In this document: piece after piece, positions 26,140-34,605 of the stretch
Layout: the number at the start of each line of letters is the position of its first letter
How positions within the stretch are numbered: the first letter of the stretch is position 1
From: Alteribacter populi
GTDB taxonomy: Bacteria > Bacillota > Bacilli > Bacillales > Salisediminibacteriaceae
Direction: 5' to 3'
DNA: 64,000 nucleotides
Assembly (NCBI RefSeq): GCF_002352765.1
Contig: NZ_KZ293963.1
Location: 3,560,559 to 3,624,558, forward strand
Notes under the pieces: model-generated
Told to the model about the DNA's origin: nothing
The model's database searches: none
The model's input: the letters and a program-made list of their open reading frames with translations, nothing else
Position numbers and translations under genes: made by a program

Positions 26140-27321
26140 TTATTGATTCACTTTTTCAGCTGGTCTGGTGTCGGATTCATTTTTCGTATAAACGGATTGG
26201 CCGTTTACGATCGTTTCTTCAACTTCTGTGTAGGCGTCAAAAGGGTGCTTCGTCCAGATAACGAGATCTGCATCTTTCCCTTCTTCAAGAGATCCTACAC
26301 GGTCCTCGACGCCAATGTGACGAGCGGCTTGGCTAGTGATTGCTCTGAATGCCGTTTCTTCACTTAGTCCAAATTTGACCGCATTAGCCGCAGAGGTTGT
26401 TAAATACTCAATCCCGATCACGGGGTGGTCGGTTGTAATTGACATGGGGACGTTGTATTTATCAAGCTCGACTAACGTATGGAAGCCTTTGTCTGCAAGC
26501 TCCACTTTTGAACGCGTGGACATTGTTGGGCCGATGGAAACGTGTACGCCTGATTCTGCAACTTGTCTCGGGATTAAGTGCCCTTCAGTGCAATGCTCAA
26601 TTGTAACGTCAATATCGAATTCTTTTGCAATTCTCAAAGACGTGAGAATGTCATCTGCGCGGTGAGCGTGTGTGCGGAAAGTGATCTCTTTATTTAGAAC
26701 AGGAATAAGCTGCTCCATTCCTAAATCGCGATCCTTTACTTCGCCTTTTGCTTTTTTCTCCTTATAATCTTGCGCTTTCATTAGTGTTTCTCTTAACAAA
26801 CCAGCAGTTCCCATTCTGGTCATTGGGGAAACGCTCTTTTGACTATATACCCGCTTTGGATTTTCACCAAATGCCCCTTTCATTCCGGATGGATCTCGAA
26901 TGAGCATTTCGTCGACGACATGTCCCGCGGTCTTAAGGACGACCATTTCTCCACCAATCACATTCGCACTGCCTGGCATCACTTGTACAGTCGTAACGCC
27001 ACATTCCCTCGCGTCTTGAAAACCGCGTTCTCTCGGGTTGATCCCGTCCAGTGCACGAATATGAGGCGTTAAAGGCTGGGACGTTTCGTTAAAGTCCTGT
27101 CCTTCTGTTCCAAAGCCTGATTCGTGCACTCCTAAATGAGTATGGACATCAATAAGGCCGGGTGTCACGTATTTTTCTTCACAATCAATCACTTCCGCAT
27201 CAGCTGGGATTGCAATGTGATCACCTGCACCGATGATCTTTTCACTGTCGATTAAAACAGTGGCATTCGTGTATGTATTTCCTAACCCGTCTAAAACAGT
27301 CGCATTTGTGTATGCTTTCAT
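26140..27321 (-). CDS. Amidohydrolase family protein (imidazolonepropionase-like)
   Basis: A 393-residue metal-dependent hydrolase of the amidohydrolase superfamily. Ligands are visible as TPGLIDVHTHLG (His60, His62), TFRTHAHRADD, VTIEHCTEGH and TTDHPV, the last carrying the catalytic Asp. The C-terminal beta sandwich closes with GSLEEGKDADLVIW and TIVNGQSVYTK. Bacillus homologues are annotated only as amidohydrolases, and a cyclic amide or dipeptide substrate is possible. AAGGAG lies upstream of the ATG. Transcribed alone, convergent with the VOC gene. Confidence 0.9.
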   Translation of the reverse strand: MKAYTNATVLDGLGNTYTNATVLIDSEKIIGAGDHIAIPADAEVIDCEEKYVTPGLIDVHTHLGVHESGFGTEGQDFNETSQPLTPHIRALDGINPRERGFQDARECGVTTVQVMPGSANVIGGEMVVLKTAGHVVDEMLIRDPSGMKGAFGENPKRVYSQKSVSPMTRMGTAGLLRETLMKAQDYKEKKAKGEVKDRDLGMEQLIPVLNKEITFRTHAHRADDILTSLRIAKEFDIDVTIEHCTEGHLIPRQVAESGVHVSIGPTMSTRSKVELADKGFHTLVELDKYNVPMSITTDHPVIGIEYLTTSAANAVKFGLSEETAFRAITSQAARHIGVEDRVGSLEEGKDADLVIWTKHPFDAYTEVEETIVNGQSVYTKNESDTRPAEKVNQ

Positions 27322-27492
27322 TGTTTTTGTCAGCTCCTTTTTTGGTCTTGATGTATTCTTATATTCAGTCTTTCGTTAAACTAAATAAAAGTCCTGCATA
27401 AATGTTCAATTGTAATCTATTTGTTATTTTGGTCGCTATAAACAATGAGCTAGTGAATGGAAGGGAGTAAAGTGAGGTGGGCAAAGTGGTGT

Positions 27493-27612
27493 ATGATGGT
27501 GAATTGCGATATTAAATGCGCAGATGTCGGCTTTTTGGTTGTGGACATGGATCATGATTTAAGAGAGAGTAAAATGGAAGATAACCTACTTAGAATAATG
27601 GGTGAACGTTAA
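27493..27612 (+). CDS. Short hypothetical ORF, 39 aa
   Basis: Starts MMVNCDIKCADVGFLVVDMD after GAGGTGGG and ends DNLLRIMGER. It has an acidic, non-hydrophobic composition and resembles no family I know. It could be a remnant of a larger protein. Weak support. Confidence 0.3.
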   Translation: MMVNCDIKCADVGFLVVDMDHDLRESKMEDNLLRIMGER

Positions 27613-27640
27613 GGGATAGTAAGTAGGAGAAGGGGTTAAA

Positions 27641-27676
27641 ATGCAAAAGTCGTTTGGCGTCTTCCTTGAAGAATAA
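27641..27676 (+). other. Possible leader peptide, 11 aa
   Basis: ATG follows a strong AGGAGAAGGGG site and encodes MQKSFGVFLEE, stopping 23 bases before the hydrolase gene at 27700, which has its own AAGGAG site. It may be a leader peptide or a decayed gene start. Confidence 0.3.
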
Positions 27677-27699
27677 GCGTAAGGAGATGACTAAAGTAG

Positions 27700-28506
27700 A
27701 TGCCATTTGCAAAAGAAAAGCATCAACCATCTATTTACTATGAAACGATAGGCAAAGGGACACCCATTATTTTTATTCCACCACCGGGCGTGGGACATTT
27801 AACCTTTCGTTATCAAGTCACTTTAATGGATGTATGTAAGGTAATTACTTTTGATATAAGAGGTGATTGTCGCAGTGGTCGAAGCTCTGAACCGATGACG
27901 ATGACACAATTGGCTTATGATGTGAAACGAGTGCTAGATGCCAATCAAGTAGATAAAGCGATTATCTGTGGTTACTCAAACGGAGCCTATATCGCCCAAG
28001 AGTTTGCATTCATCTATCCAGAGCGGACAGCAGGTGTCATTCTCATGGGTGGATACTTTGCAGTAAGGAGCTTTTTGTTGGAGAAAGAATATCAAATAGG
28101 CGTATGGGCTGCCAAAAATGAGTTAATGACGCTATTAGCAGCGGCTCTTGCTAAAAGCCACTTTTCTGATAACCAGCATATGAAAGAATTGTATTCAGAA
28201 ATAATCCGAACAGACCCACAAATGTTAGCAAACCAATATCACCTTGGCTTACATTACAGCAGTGCAGACCGGCTACAACAAATAAAAGTACCTTTACTAT
28301 TAATTTACGGTGCGGAGGATTATTACATTCAATCTTACCAATATCTATTTCGCAAGGTAGTCCGTGACATAGAAGTTGTGTATATCCAGGGAACAAAACA
28401 TCAAGTGCCTACAAAAGCCCCATACGAGTGTAATGCTTTAATTAGAAATTGGATGACACGAAAAAAGTTGATCAAGCCATATAAGACAGTAAAAAAACGC
28501 ATGTGA
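27700..28506 (+). CDS. Alpha/beta hydrolase
   Basis: A 268-residue alpha/beta hydrolase-fold protein. The nucleophile elbow is GYSNG with Ser93, the acid probably Asp in YGAEDYY, and the base His in GTKHQVP. The oxyanion region is IPPPGVGH. Cytoplasmic, no signal peptide. Relatives include esterases and lactonases; the substrate is unclear. The C terminus is basic (KKLIKPYKTVKKRM). An IS3-type remnant begins one base after its stop. Confidence 0.88.
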   Translation: MPFAKEKHQPSIYYETIGKGTPIIFIPPPGVGHLTFRYQVTLMDVCKVITFDIRGDCRSGRSSEPMTMTQLAYDVKRVLDANQVDKAIICGYSNGAYIAQEFAFIYPERTAGVILMGGYFAVRSFLLEKEYQIGVWAAKNELMTLLAAALAKSHFSDNQHMKELYSEIIRTDPQMLANQYHLGLHYSSADRLQQIKVPLLLIYGAEDYYIQSYQYLFRKVVRDIEVVYIQGTKHQVPTKAPYECNALIRNWMTRKKLIKPYKTVKKRM

Positions 28507-28858
28507 TGGTACCGACCCCGAAAGTTAGAGCGGAAAAACTAACTTTCGGGGGTGTTTATTATGGCCAAATATAGTGGAGAATTTAAAATAATGCTTGTCA
28601 CCAATTATCTATATGGAAATCTTGGATATGGGTCATTGGCCAAAAAAAAATAATATGGCTGGATGAAGACATTTCGTGATCAAGGAGTAGAAGGCCTGAA
28701 ACTAAAATCAAAGGGGTGGCCTTCTATGTCTAAGAAACCTAATAATCAGAAGAAAAAGGAAGAAAAAAAGTTTACACTAGAAGAAGAATTAGAACGTGAG
28801 CATGAACTACTAAGACTGGAGAATGCGTATTTAAAAAAGTTGAAAGCTTTTCGCTGAG
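28507..28858 (+). mobile_element. Remnant of an IS3-family (IS150-group) insertion sequence
   Basis: The left end starts GGTACCGACCCCGAAAGTTAG and contains a perfect 13-bp hairpin (28516-28528 with 28539-28551), as in many IS3 elements. OrfA begins at ATG 28561 (MAKYSGEFKIMLVTNYLYGN) and stops after about 30 codons. A second piece in another frame, from about 28663, carries GLKLKSKGWPSMSKKP and the leucine-zipper end LEREHELLRLENAYLKKLKA. The middle of OrfA is deleted and frameshifted and OrfB is missing, so the element is dead. It marks the left side of the AT-rich island. Confidence 0.85.
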
Positions 28859-29017
28859 AACGCCTTTTACGAATTAGCATTATACTTCATAAAAAACTCT
28901 CCTTTCCTCACCGACAATAATTTCTGATGCTACACTCATCAATAGCACCATTACAACGATGACAGCCTTTCCTCTAAAGCTAATCTGTTTGTTGAAGAAG
29001 GATTTAAATTGAACTTT

Positions 29018-29311
29018 TCAATAATAACTTTTCCGTTTGTTCAAGATGTAAGCTAAGGTGTTGGCTATAAGCGATATAAATAAAGATACCACTATTGAAA
29101 AGGTTATTGCAGTAGTTAAGTTTAAAAATCCAAAATAGGAAAATAACAAAAGAAAAATAAGTGGTATACCAAACCACCTTGATTTTACTACTCCTTTCCA
29201 ACCTATAATTACAGTGTTTTTCTTTTGTATCTTTGAAAATATAAGAGGAGAAAAAATAATAAATAAGAGTACCAAAGAAAAAAATAACCCAAACCAATCA
29301 AACTGCTTCAT
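29018..29311 (-). CDS. Small membrane protein, 3 TM
   Basis: A 97-residue protein with three hydrophobic segments (about 6-26, 49-66 and 68-88) separated by the basic loop KIQKKNTVIIGWKGVVKSRW. A AAAGGAG site precedes the ATG by six bases. Family not recognised. AT-rich like its neighbours, and the first minus-strand gene of the island. Confidence 0.7.
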   Translation of the reverse strand: MKQFDWFGLFFSLVLLFIIFSPLIFSKIQKKNTVIIGWKGVVKSRWFGIPLIFLLLFSYFGFLNLTTAITFSIVVSLFISLIANTLAYILNKRKSYY

Positions 29312-29444
29312 ATATTAACTCCTTTCAATAAGTCGCATCATACTTATGTCTTTTGGTATTGAAGGATTTTCTCCTCATTAGTGTAACACCATTTTCCCAT
29401 TATTTGGACAAAAAAAGAGCTGCTTAATTGCAACTCTAAAATAA

Positions 29445-29460
29445 CTAAAGCACTCGTTAG
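29445..29460 (+). repeat. Island repeat motif, site 1
   Basis: CTAAAGCACTCGTTAG, followed by CTTAATAAAT. Upstream GAGCTGC and GCAACTC (29418-29435) form a small stem as at site 6. Lies between the stop of the first Nudix gene and the 3-TM gene. Confidence 0.65.
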
Positions 29461-29519
29461 CTTAATAAATAGACCCTTTAGATTTTCTCTAATATTACAT
29501 AGTTGTTAATGTAATTCCT

Positions 29520-30038
29520 TTACCTTTGAAGAGTTCCACGCTTGTTTCGGCAATCAAATAATAAGTGGATAAGACTTTCGTAATACGGGAGAAATTCTTC
29601 ATTTTTGATCATCGTCAAAATTTCTTCCTTGCTTGCCCATTTCACGTTTTGAACCTCTTCATACTGTAAAGTGAGCGTATGTAAATGCACATCTTCTTGG
29701 ATTAAATAAATATCATCAAATCCATTCTCAAAGTTAATTGTTAAATGAGGTCGAATATGCTGAAAATCTACTTTCAAACCAATCTCCTCATGCAATTCTC
29801 TTTGCGCAGCAATTTGACTAGTATCCCCAGCTATGGCACTCCCTCCTGCAGTGAGATCCCACAGATTAGGCCACCCCTCTTTGAAGGACTGCCTTTGTTG
29901 AATGAGCATTTCACCGTTTGAATTAAAAATACATATATGAATAACTAAGTGAAAATCCCCTGGTTCAAGCTCGTTACCGCGAACCCATGTACGATTTGTT
30001 TTGCTTCGATTTATATCATATAAATCCCATAATTCCAT
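29520..30038 (-). CDS. Nudix hydrolase
   Basis: A 172-residue Nudix protein starting MELWDLYDINRSKTNRTW, resembling the IPP-isomerase-like or YfcD-type branch. The Nudix box runs from Gly66 to about Leu88 (GSAIAGDTSQIAAQRELHEE), with Asp72 where the motif usually has Glu and the metal-binding REXHEE intact. ATG 30038 is chosen because GGAGGAACTCTG precedes it. It would hydrolyse a nucleoside diphosphate-linked compound; the substrate is unknown. Flanked on both sides by the island motif. Confidence 0.88.
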   Translation of the reverse strand: MELWDLYDINRSKTNRTWVRGNELEPGDFHLVIHICIFNSNGEMLIQQRQSFKEGWPNLWDLTAGGSAIAGDTSQIAAQRELHEEIGLKVDFQHIRPHLTINFENGFDDIYLIQEDVHLHTLTLQYEEVQNVKWASKEEILTMIKNEEFLPYYESLIHLLFDCRNKRGTLQR

Positions 30039-30098
30039 CAGAGTTCCTCCAATTTCAGGTGACGTTATTTTGAGTTTAACCACTTAACCTTTATTCAA

Positions 30099-30117
30099 CT
30101 AACGCTTCCCGATAACG
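30099..30117 (+). repeat. Island repeat motif, site 2
   Basis: CTAACGCTTCCCGATAACG, preceded by TTCAA; between the two Nudix genes. CGTTAG is replaced by CGATAACG. Confidence 0.6.
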
Positions 30118-30161
30118 CAACAAGAAACGAGCTTCTATTAGCTGGTTTTATTGAGGGTATA

Positions 30162-30653
30162 TTACCCTTGTCTTGAAGCATAATCAAGTATTTCTTGGTA
30201 CAGTTCGTTCCAATCATGAAAATATACAGTTACTTCATTTGGATTTATAAGAATTCTTTCTTCTGACTCATACTTGGCTCTAAAGTCATGTAATTGGTCA
30301 ATGTTCATACGGTAAAAAACTTGATAGCCTACTTTAGGGTAAGGACTATTTTCATCCCAGTTTGGGTTTTCATTATGATCAACTATAATATTGCCTAATA
30401 GAGAGCAACTCCCTGTAACATACCCTTCTTCATATGCTTCACGCTTTAAACATTCTTCAGGGTTTTCTTCATACTCAATATGACCACCTGGGAAGTCCCA
30501 ACCTCTATGGTTTAAATTGACTAATAATAGATTATCATCCTTAAAACAAAATCCATGAACACTTGTTATTAGTTCTCTTGGTGGGAGTTGTTTATCACGT
30601 TTCCAAGTTAATTTTACTTTTGCTTCACCCCAATTCACATATTTTGTAATCAT
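30162..30653 (-). CDS. Nudix hydrolase (YtkD/MutT-like)
   Basis: A 163-residue Nudix protein. The box starts at Gly57 (GHIEYEENPEECLKREAYEE), with Glu63, Arg71-Glu72 and Glu75-Glu76 all present; the Gly normally following is Tyr78 here. The preceding WDFPGGHIE and N-terminal HGFCFKDDNLLLV are typical of MutT-type hydrolases. AGGGGAG precedes the ATG. The next gene downstream in transcription is also a Nudix hydrolase but from a different subgroup, so this is not a simple duplication. Confidence 0.88.
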   Translation of the reverse strand: MITKYVNWGEAKVKLTWKRDKQLPPRELITSVHGFCFKDDNLLLVNLNHRGWDFPGGHIEYEENPEECLKREAYEEGYVTGSCSLLGNIIVDHNENPNWDENSPYPKVGYQVFYRMNIDQLHDFRAKYESEERILINPNEVTVYFHDWNELYQEILDYASRQG

Positions 30654-30688
30654 GTATTTTCTCCCCTTATAACCCTATAATTTCTTCA

Positions 30689-30707
30689 ACTCTTCTGCTT
30701 CGTTAGT
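30689..30707 (+). repeat. Island repeat motif, site 3
   Basis: ACTCTTCTGCTTCGTTAGT, preceded by TTCA; a diverged copy upstream of the second Nudix gene's start. Confidence 0.5.
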
Positions 30708-30836
30708 CTTAAAAAAATGTATGAGCTTATTAAACGATTAAATACTACATATATTCAGTAAAAAAAACAAAGTAAACATAGTTTCCATAGAAAGAGTAAC
30801 ACAAATACATCACTATTGTATCTGGAGCTGATGTTA

Positions 30837-31145
30837 ATGAAAGTGCAAGAGGTTTTAATTAATGACAGAAAGAGATTTTTGCTTATTGATAGGGAAAACA
30901 AACCTGTCGTTCCTGTTATAAGGTTTCTTAAATATCTAGATAACATTGGAAAAGCCGAAAATACACTAAAGTCATACTGTCACTATTTAAAGTTTTACTT
31001 TCAATTTTTAAATGAAAAAGAAAAAGAGTACAAGGAAGTGGATCTTGATCTTCTGGCGGAGTATATATCTTGGCTAAGAAGTCCATATCAATCTACTAAA
31101 GTAGTTCAATTTCAACAAACAAAAGCAAGGAGATCTGAGCGGTGA
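30837..31145 (+). pseudogene. Tyrosine recombinase N-terminal fragment
   Basis: Encodes MKVQEVLINDRKRFLLIDRE and a SAM-like core-binding domain (VVPVIRFLKYLDNIGKAENT, LKSYCHYLKFYFQFL, LLAEYISWLRSPYQ) typical of phage/XerC-type integrases. It stops at QTKARRSER where homologues continue towards the catalytic domain, so the Arg-His-Arg-Tyr part is missing. ATG 30837 has GGAG nine bases upstream. The truncation coincides with TGATTACGGCCACTCG, which may be the edge of an insertion element. The only plus-strand gene piece in this part of the island. Confidence 0.75.
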
Positions 31146-31240
31146 TTACGGCCACTCGAATGTACCACTCTCGCCATGTTTTTTACCATCGAGTGACAAG
31201 GATTTTACCACACAACGCCAATGTGGTTACCATTGAATAA

Positions 31241-31288
31241 AAAAGCCCCAAAGATTAATATTTTAATAATCTTGTAGGACTTTTTTTT
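31241..31288. terminator. Terminator-like hairpin
   Basis: AAAAGCCCCAAAGATTA pairs imperfectly with AATAATCTTGTAGGACTTTT, with an A-run before and eight T after, so it can work in both directions. Confidence 0.65.
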
Positions 31289-31297
31289 ACGTTCAGC

Positions 31298-31459
31298 TTA
31301 GTTAGGTTTGTTATCGAAGTAGTTCTTGATCATTTTCCTCGAACCTTGCCAAATATCCTGCTCTGTCCAAGTATGAGGAAAAGGCTCCTCACCATAGACA
31401 CTCAAAAGCTCTGCTTTTAGTTCTTTAGGAAACGGATACCAGGCTTTATATCCACTCCC
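31298..31459 (-). pseudogene. Gene remnant, about 53 codons
   Basis: An open frame with protein-like composition (GYKAWYPFPKELKAELLSVY, EPFPHTWTEQDIWQGSRKMI, ending NYFDNKPN) but no start codon: a TGA stands directly upstream at 31460-31462. It looks like the 3' part of a small protein gene that lost its beginning. No family recognised. Confidence 0.5.
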
Positions 31460-31482
31460 TCATTTTTTTGAACAATACTGTA

Positions 31483-31500
31483 TATAAGCTTCCGTTAGTT
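31483..31500 (+). repeat. Island repeat motif, site 4
   Basis: TATAAGCTTCCGTTAGTT, followed by TGAG; just downstream of the nucleotidyltransferase stop. Confidence 0.55.
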
Positions 31501-31532
31501 TGAGTACGTTTTTTCATAAGCTAAAATTAAAA

Positions 31533-32090
31533 CTATGTTTCATCTATTATTTGCTGTAATATCTTTTTGCTTTCTGCGTCTTTTTGTCTTGGTGTTCGAC
31601 CAATTTGTTCATAAACCTCTTTCTCTTCCAAAAGTTGTGTTGGGTTTAATACATGGGCTGATATGCCATTCAACATAAAAGTTTGTGGAAGCAAAGAATC
31701 TGGTCTCCATACCCATTCAGGTAATCCATTCAAAATAAGGTTTCCGGTGTCTGAACGGGTTATATAGCTAAATGTGATTTCTACATTCCCCTTGCAAAAA
31801 TCAGACTGTCTATTACAAAATTCTTCTTTAACTTGGGTCTTTTCATAACCAGCTTTTAATAGTTCATATTCTAATCGGTCCCTATTTTGTACCCACGTTA
31901 CTAAATCAATATCGTCATGTAGGCGAGTAATCTTGCCAAGTAGAAAGTCAATTGCCCATCCGCCCCGCAACCAAAACTTAATATCAAACCCTTCAGCAAG
32001 GGCTCCGATTTCACTCAATACTTTTAGTTGTGACTTAGTTTGTGCCTCAAAAATTTCATGTGTAATGGTAATTCTCCTGTCTCCCAACAT
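31533..32090 (-). CDS. Nucleotidyltransferase, ANT(2'')/Lnu-like
   Basis: A 185-residue protein of the aminoglycoside/lincosamide nucleotidyltransferase type. Motifs: FWLRGGWAIDFLLGK (GGWAID at 43-48) and RLHDDIDLVTW (HDDID at 58-62), the metal-binding pair, then WRPDSLLPQTFMLNG and the helical end RQKDAESKKILQQI. It could adenylylate an antibiotic or another hydroxyl compound; resistance is not proven. The ATG at 32090 has only a weak ribosome site. Bounded by island motifs 4 and 5. Confidence 0.8.
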   Translation of the reverse strand: MLGDRRITITHEIFEAQTKSQLKVLSEIGALAEGFDIKFWLRGGWAIDFLLGKITRLHDDIDLVTWVQNRDRLEYELLKAGYEKTQVKEEFCNRQSDFCKGNVEITFSYITRSDTGNLILNGLPEWVWRPDSLLPQTFMLNGISAHVLNPTQLLEEKEVYEQIGRTPRQKDAESKKILQQIIDET

Positions 32091-32121
32091 TTATATAGAA
32101 ATTTCCAGATTTAAGCAGCCT

Positions 32122-32177
32122 ACCTGTTAGCAAAACAAACATGGTAATCGCTGTTCCACTAATGCATCCCGTTAGCG
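32122..32177 (+). repeat. Island repeat motif, site 5 (long form)
   Basis: The left half-site ACCTGTTAGCAAAAC (32122-32136) and right site CCACTAATGCATCCCGTTAGC (from 32156) are separated by about 20 bases. The same two-part layout appears at 36221-36275 and 36852-36908. Confidence 0.65.
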
Positions 32178-32218
32178 TAATTACAATTTTTCACATACTT
32201 TGGGAGGTTTCAATTTAT

Positions 32219-32513
32219 CTAAATTTCAAAAAATTGTTCTTGAAAATGAATTAGCGATTTTATTTTATCTACACTGTAATTTTGATTAGCTACAACTAGT
32301 TTATCTTCTGCATCGTAATTCCTATTTACAATTGCCAATAACTTTTCCTTCATATTCACTTAATGCGGTGCTTTCCTCTAATACATAAGCATCAATTTCT
32401 TCACCATCTTCTGCTTTTGTATTTGGAATATAGCCGTAATTTATTGGATAAATAAATTTGTATCTAGGGTACTTTGTACCTAATTGTCTAACTACAACAC
32501 CCTTTACTTTTAT
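32219..32513 (-). pseudogene. Inorganic pyrophosphatase-like pseudogene
   Basis: The first frame reads VVVRQLGTKYPRYKFIYPIN then YGYIPNTKAEDGEEIDAYVL, clearly the NYGYIPxTxxxDGEExDAY core of a soluble pyrophosphatase-like family. After EYEGKVIG it shifts into another frame (NRNYDAEDKLVV, then IKSLIHFQEQFFEI). The start codon is missing and a TAA lies in frame upstream. So there are at least two lesions, and the gene is dead. Confidence 0.7.
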
Positions 32514-32667
32514 TTAAATACTCCTTATACATTTGTGCACCACCACCTTCATCTCAAAACCTCTCCCAAAAATGAAAAAATAGAACAACGAGAGCTTTTT
32601 CAACTCTCGCTACAGTTTAGTTTAGCGACAAAGCATCGTTTCTTAACTACAATAGTAATTTTGCAAA

Positions 32668-34464
32668 TTATTTATGGTATGACCTTAGTTGTTTTCTGTA
32701 AAACAAATCCTTGAAGGGGACCAATCCAATGGTACTTAGAGACACGCCCATTAAATTATGATCATATAGCGCTTTTTGGAAAGTCCAATACAAGGGAATA
32801 GTAATACATCTTTTACATAATAACGTATCAATTTTAGTAAATTCTTCCATTCTATGCTGCATTTCTTCTTTTTGGAAAGCATTATTCAAAGTTCTTTGTA
32901 TGGTCATTTTATTTTCTTGATCAATAAGGTTATATATGACTCCTGTTTGAGATTCAATCAAATTATAGAGCGATATTTCTTCCGATTCTTCGGTGACAAA
33001 TTCCGAAAGAACTAGGTCAGCATTTTTTACATTATCTATAAAGACGGAAAATGGAAACTGTTTGGTTTCAATCATAATCCCGTATTTTTTACACTCTTTT
33101 TGTATCCATTTTACATCCTCTCTATGTGGTGAAAGATCATATGTCATTAAGGTCAGTGGTTCTTTTAGTGTATTATCATAGGGTTCACCATCATACTTAC
33201 CATCCTGAGAAGAAGAACGTTGTTTGATAAATGAACTTGCAGGTTCATACCTTGGATAACCCAGATCCTTTATCATTTTCATTTTGTCTAGTATTGCTGA
33301 CAGTTTTCTTCTCATTCCCTCATTCGTTCGTATTTTTTCTTTATTCATATTCCACATGAGATACTTTACAGATAATCTTCTTCTTTCAATATATTGTAGT
33401 TGATTATTATTATCTTTCCTGGTTGTAAAAGGAATGTAAAAAATCGGATCTCGATTAATATCGTTTATATTAAGATACTTTTCGATAGATGGCAGTATAA
33501 AAATATCAATTTCATCTATGTGTGCTCGTTCTTGAAAATAGTCGTGATGGACTGAGAGTTTAAGAAAATTTGATTCGTGTTCTTTAATTCTGTAAGGACC
33601 TGTCCCTATGGGGAGTTTAGAAAACTCATCCATTGACTTGTAAGCATAATTATAAGGGACAATTGAACATTTCGGTGAAGTAATAAGAAGGAGCCAGTGA
33701 AAAAAAGGCTTGGTAAAAATAAATTGCACCACGTACTTCCCTATACATTTAATCATGTCCAAGTCTTTAACGATCCATTTAGATGGTGTTTTCTTTAACC
33801 TTTCAAAAGTAAATTTAACATCCTCTGCTACAAGATGTTTTGAGTAATGAAACGAAACACCCTTTCTTAAATAAAAGGTGAATTTCTTTCCGTCACGATC
33901 TATCTCCCAATAATGAGAAAGACAGGGTTCTACTTCCTTTTTTTCTTCGCTATATGTTACTAACGTATTAAATATTTGTTTTACTATATGCCTTTCTGTT
34001 TGTCTTTCGACGTGTGAGGGGTCTAAAGAGTAAAGAGACCGGTAATATGGTATTTTTAAATACTCATTCTCATTTTCGGAATTATGGGGCAACTTAGTTT
34101 TAGTACCAAAAACCTTGTTAATAAACGTATTGATCAGTTGATGAATTTCATTTAACTGGGGGTCATGCTCTAGTATAGAAATAAGTCGTTCAATATCTTC
34201 CGTTTTTGGGGAATATTTTTCATACCTCTCAAACATTTCTTCCAGCGTTTTTAAAAAAGTGATATTTGTTGTATTTCCTCTTCCTTTTCCTCTAATAACT
34301 TTAATCCACTTTTCGTCTTCCATTTTATTTAGGATGTGAATAACATTCCGTTCAGAACAAGCTAACTCTTTGCTAATAGCATGTCTCGTTACACTCGTTT
34401 TACGATCTCTCTTGATTTCTGCAAATGTAATAAAAAGTCTAATATAATATTCAATTATCCTCAT
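32668..34464 (-). CDS. SgrR-type regulator: winged HTH plus extracellular-solute-binding-like domain
   Basis: A 598-residue protein. Residues 1 to about 75 form a winged HTH (RHAISKELACSERNVIHILN) followed by a DUF-type linker. From about 150 on it resembles the periplasmic oligopeptide-binding fold (YFLRKGVSFHYSKHLVAEDV, LPIGTGPYRI), but without a signal peptide, as in SgrR. Such cytoplasmic regulators sense a small ligand and control a neighbouring transporter. ATG 34464 follows GGAGGG. It is divergent from the EamA transporter at 34606 with 141 bases between, making that gene the probable target. Confidence 0.85.
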   Translation of the reverse strand: MRIIEYYIRLFITFAEIKRDRKTSVTRHAISKELACSERNVIHILNKMEDEKWIKVIRGKGRGNTTNITFLKTLEEMFERYEKYSPKTEDIERLISILEHDPQLNEIHQLINTFINKVFGTKTKLPHNSENENEYLKIPYYRSLYSLDPSHVERQTERHIVKQIFNTLVTYSEEKKEVEPCLSHYWEIDRDGKKFTFYLRKGVSFHYSKHLVAEDVKFTFERLKKTPSKWIVKDLDMIKCIGKYVVQFIFTKPFFHWLLLITSPKCSIVPYNYAYKSMDEFSKLPIGTGPYRIKEHESNFLKLSVHHDYFQERAHIDEIDIFILPSIEKYLNINDINRDPIFYIPFTTRKDNNNQLQYIERRRLSVKYLMWNMNKEKIRTNEGMRRKLSAILDKMKMIKDLGYPRYEPASSFIKQRSSSQDGKYDGEPYDNTLKEPLTLMTYDLSPHREDVKWIQKECKKYGIMIETKQFPFSVFIDNVKNADLVLSEFVTEESEEISLYNLIESQTGVIYNLIDQENKMTIQRTLNNAFQKEEMQHRMEEFTKIDTLLCKRCITIPLYWTFQKALYDHNLMGVSLSTIGLVPFKDLFYRKQLRSYHK

Positions 34465-34605
34465 TGGCAACCCTCCGATTTAAAAGGTGAAATAACTATT
34501 ATTAATTTACACTTTTTATTCTCCTTTTATCAAATATAATCAAATATATGTAATCAAAGTATTTAATTTGAACATTAATTAGCAAAAAATGATCGGATGG
34601 TGATT

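Larger units (their letters stand above)
27322..27699. other. Gap between divergent genes with two short open frames
   Basis: The first 100 bases are the AT-rich promoter region of the amidohydrolase gene. The right part contains two short frames (27493-27612 and 27641-27676), described separately. Otherwise nothing recognisable. Confidence 0.5.
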
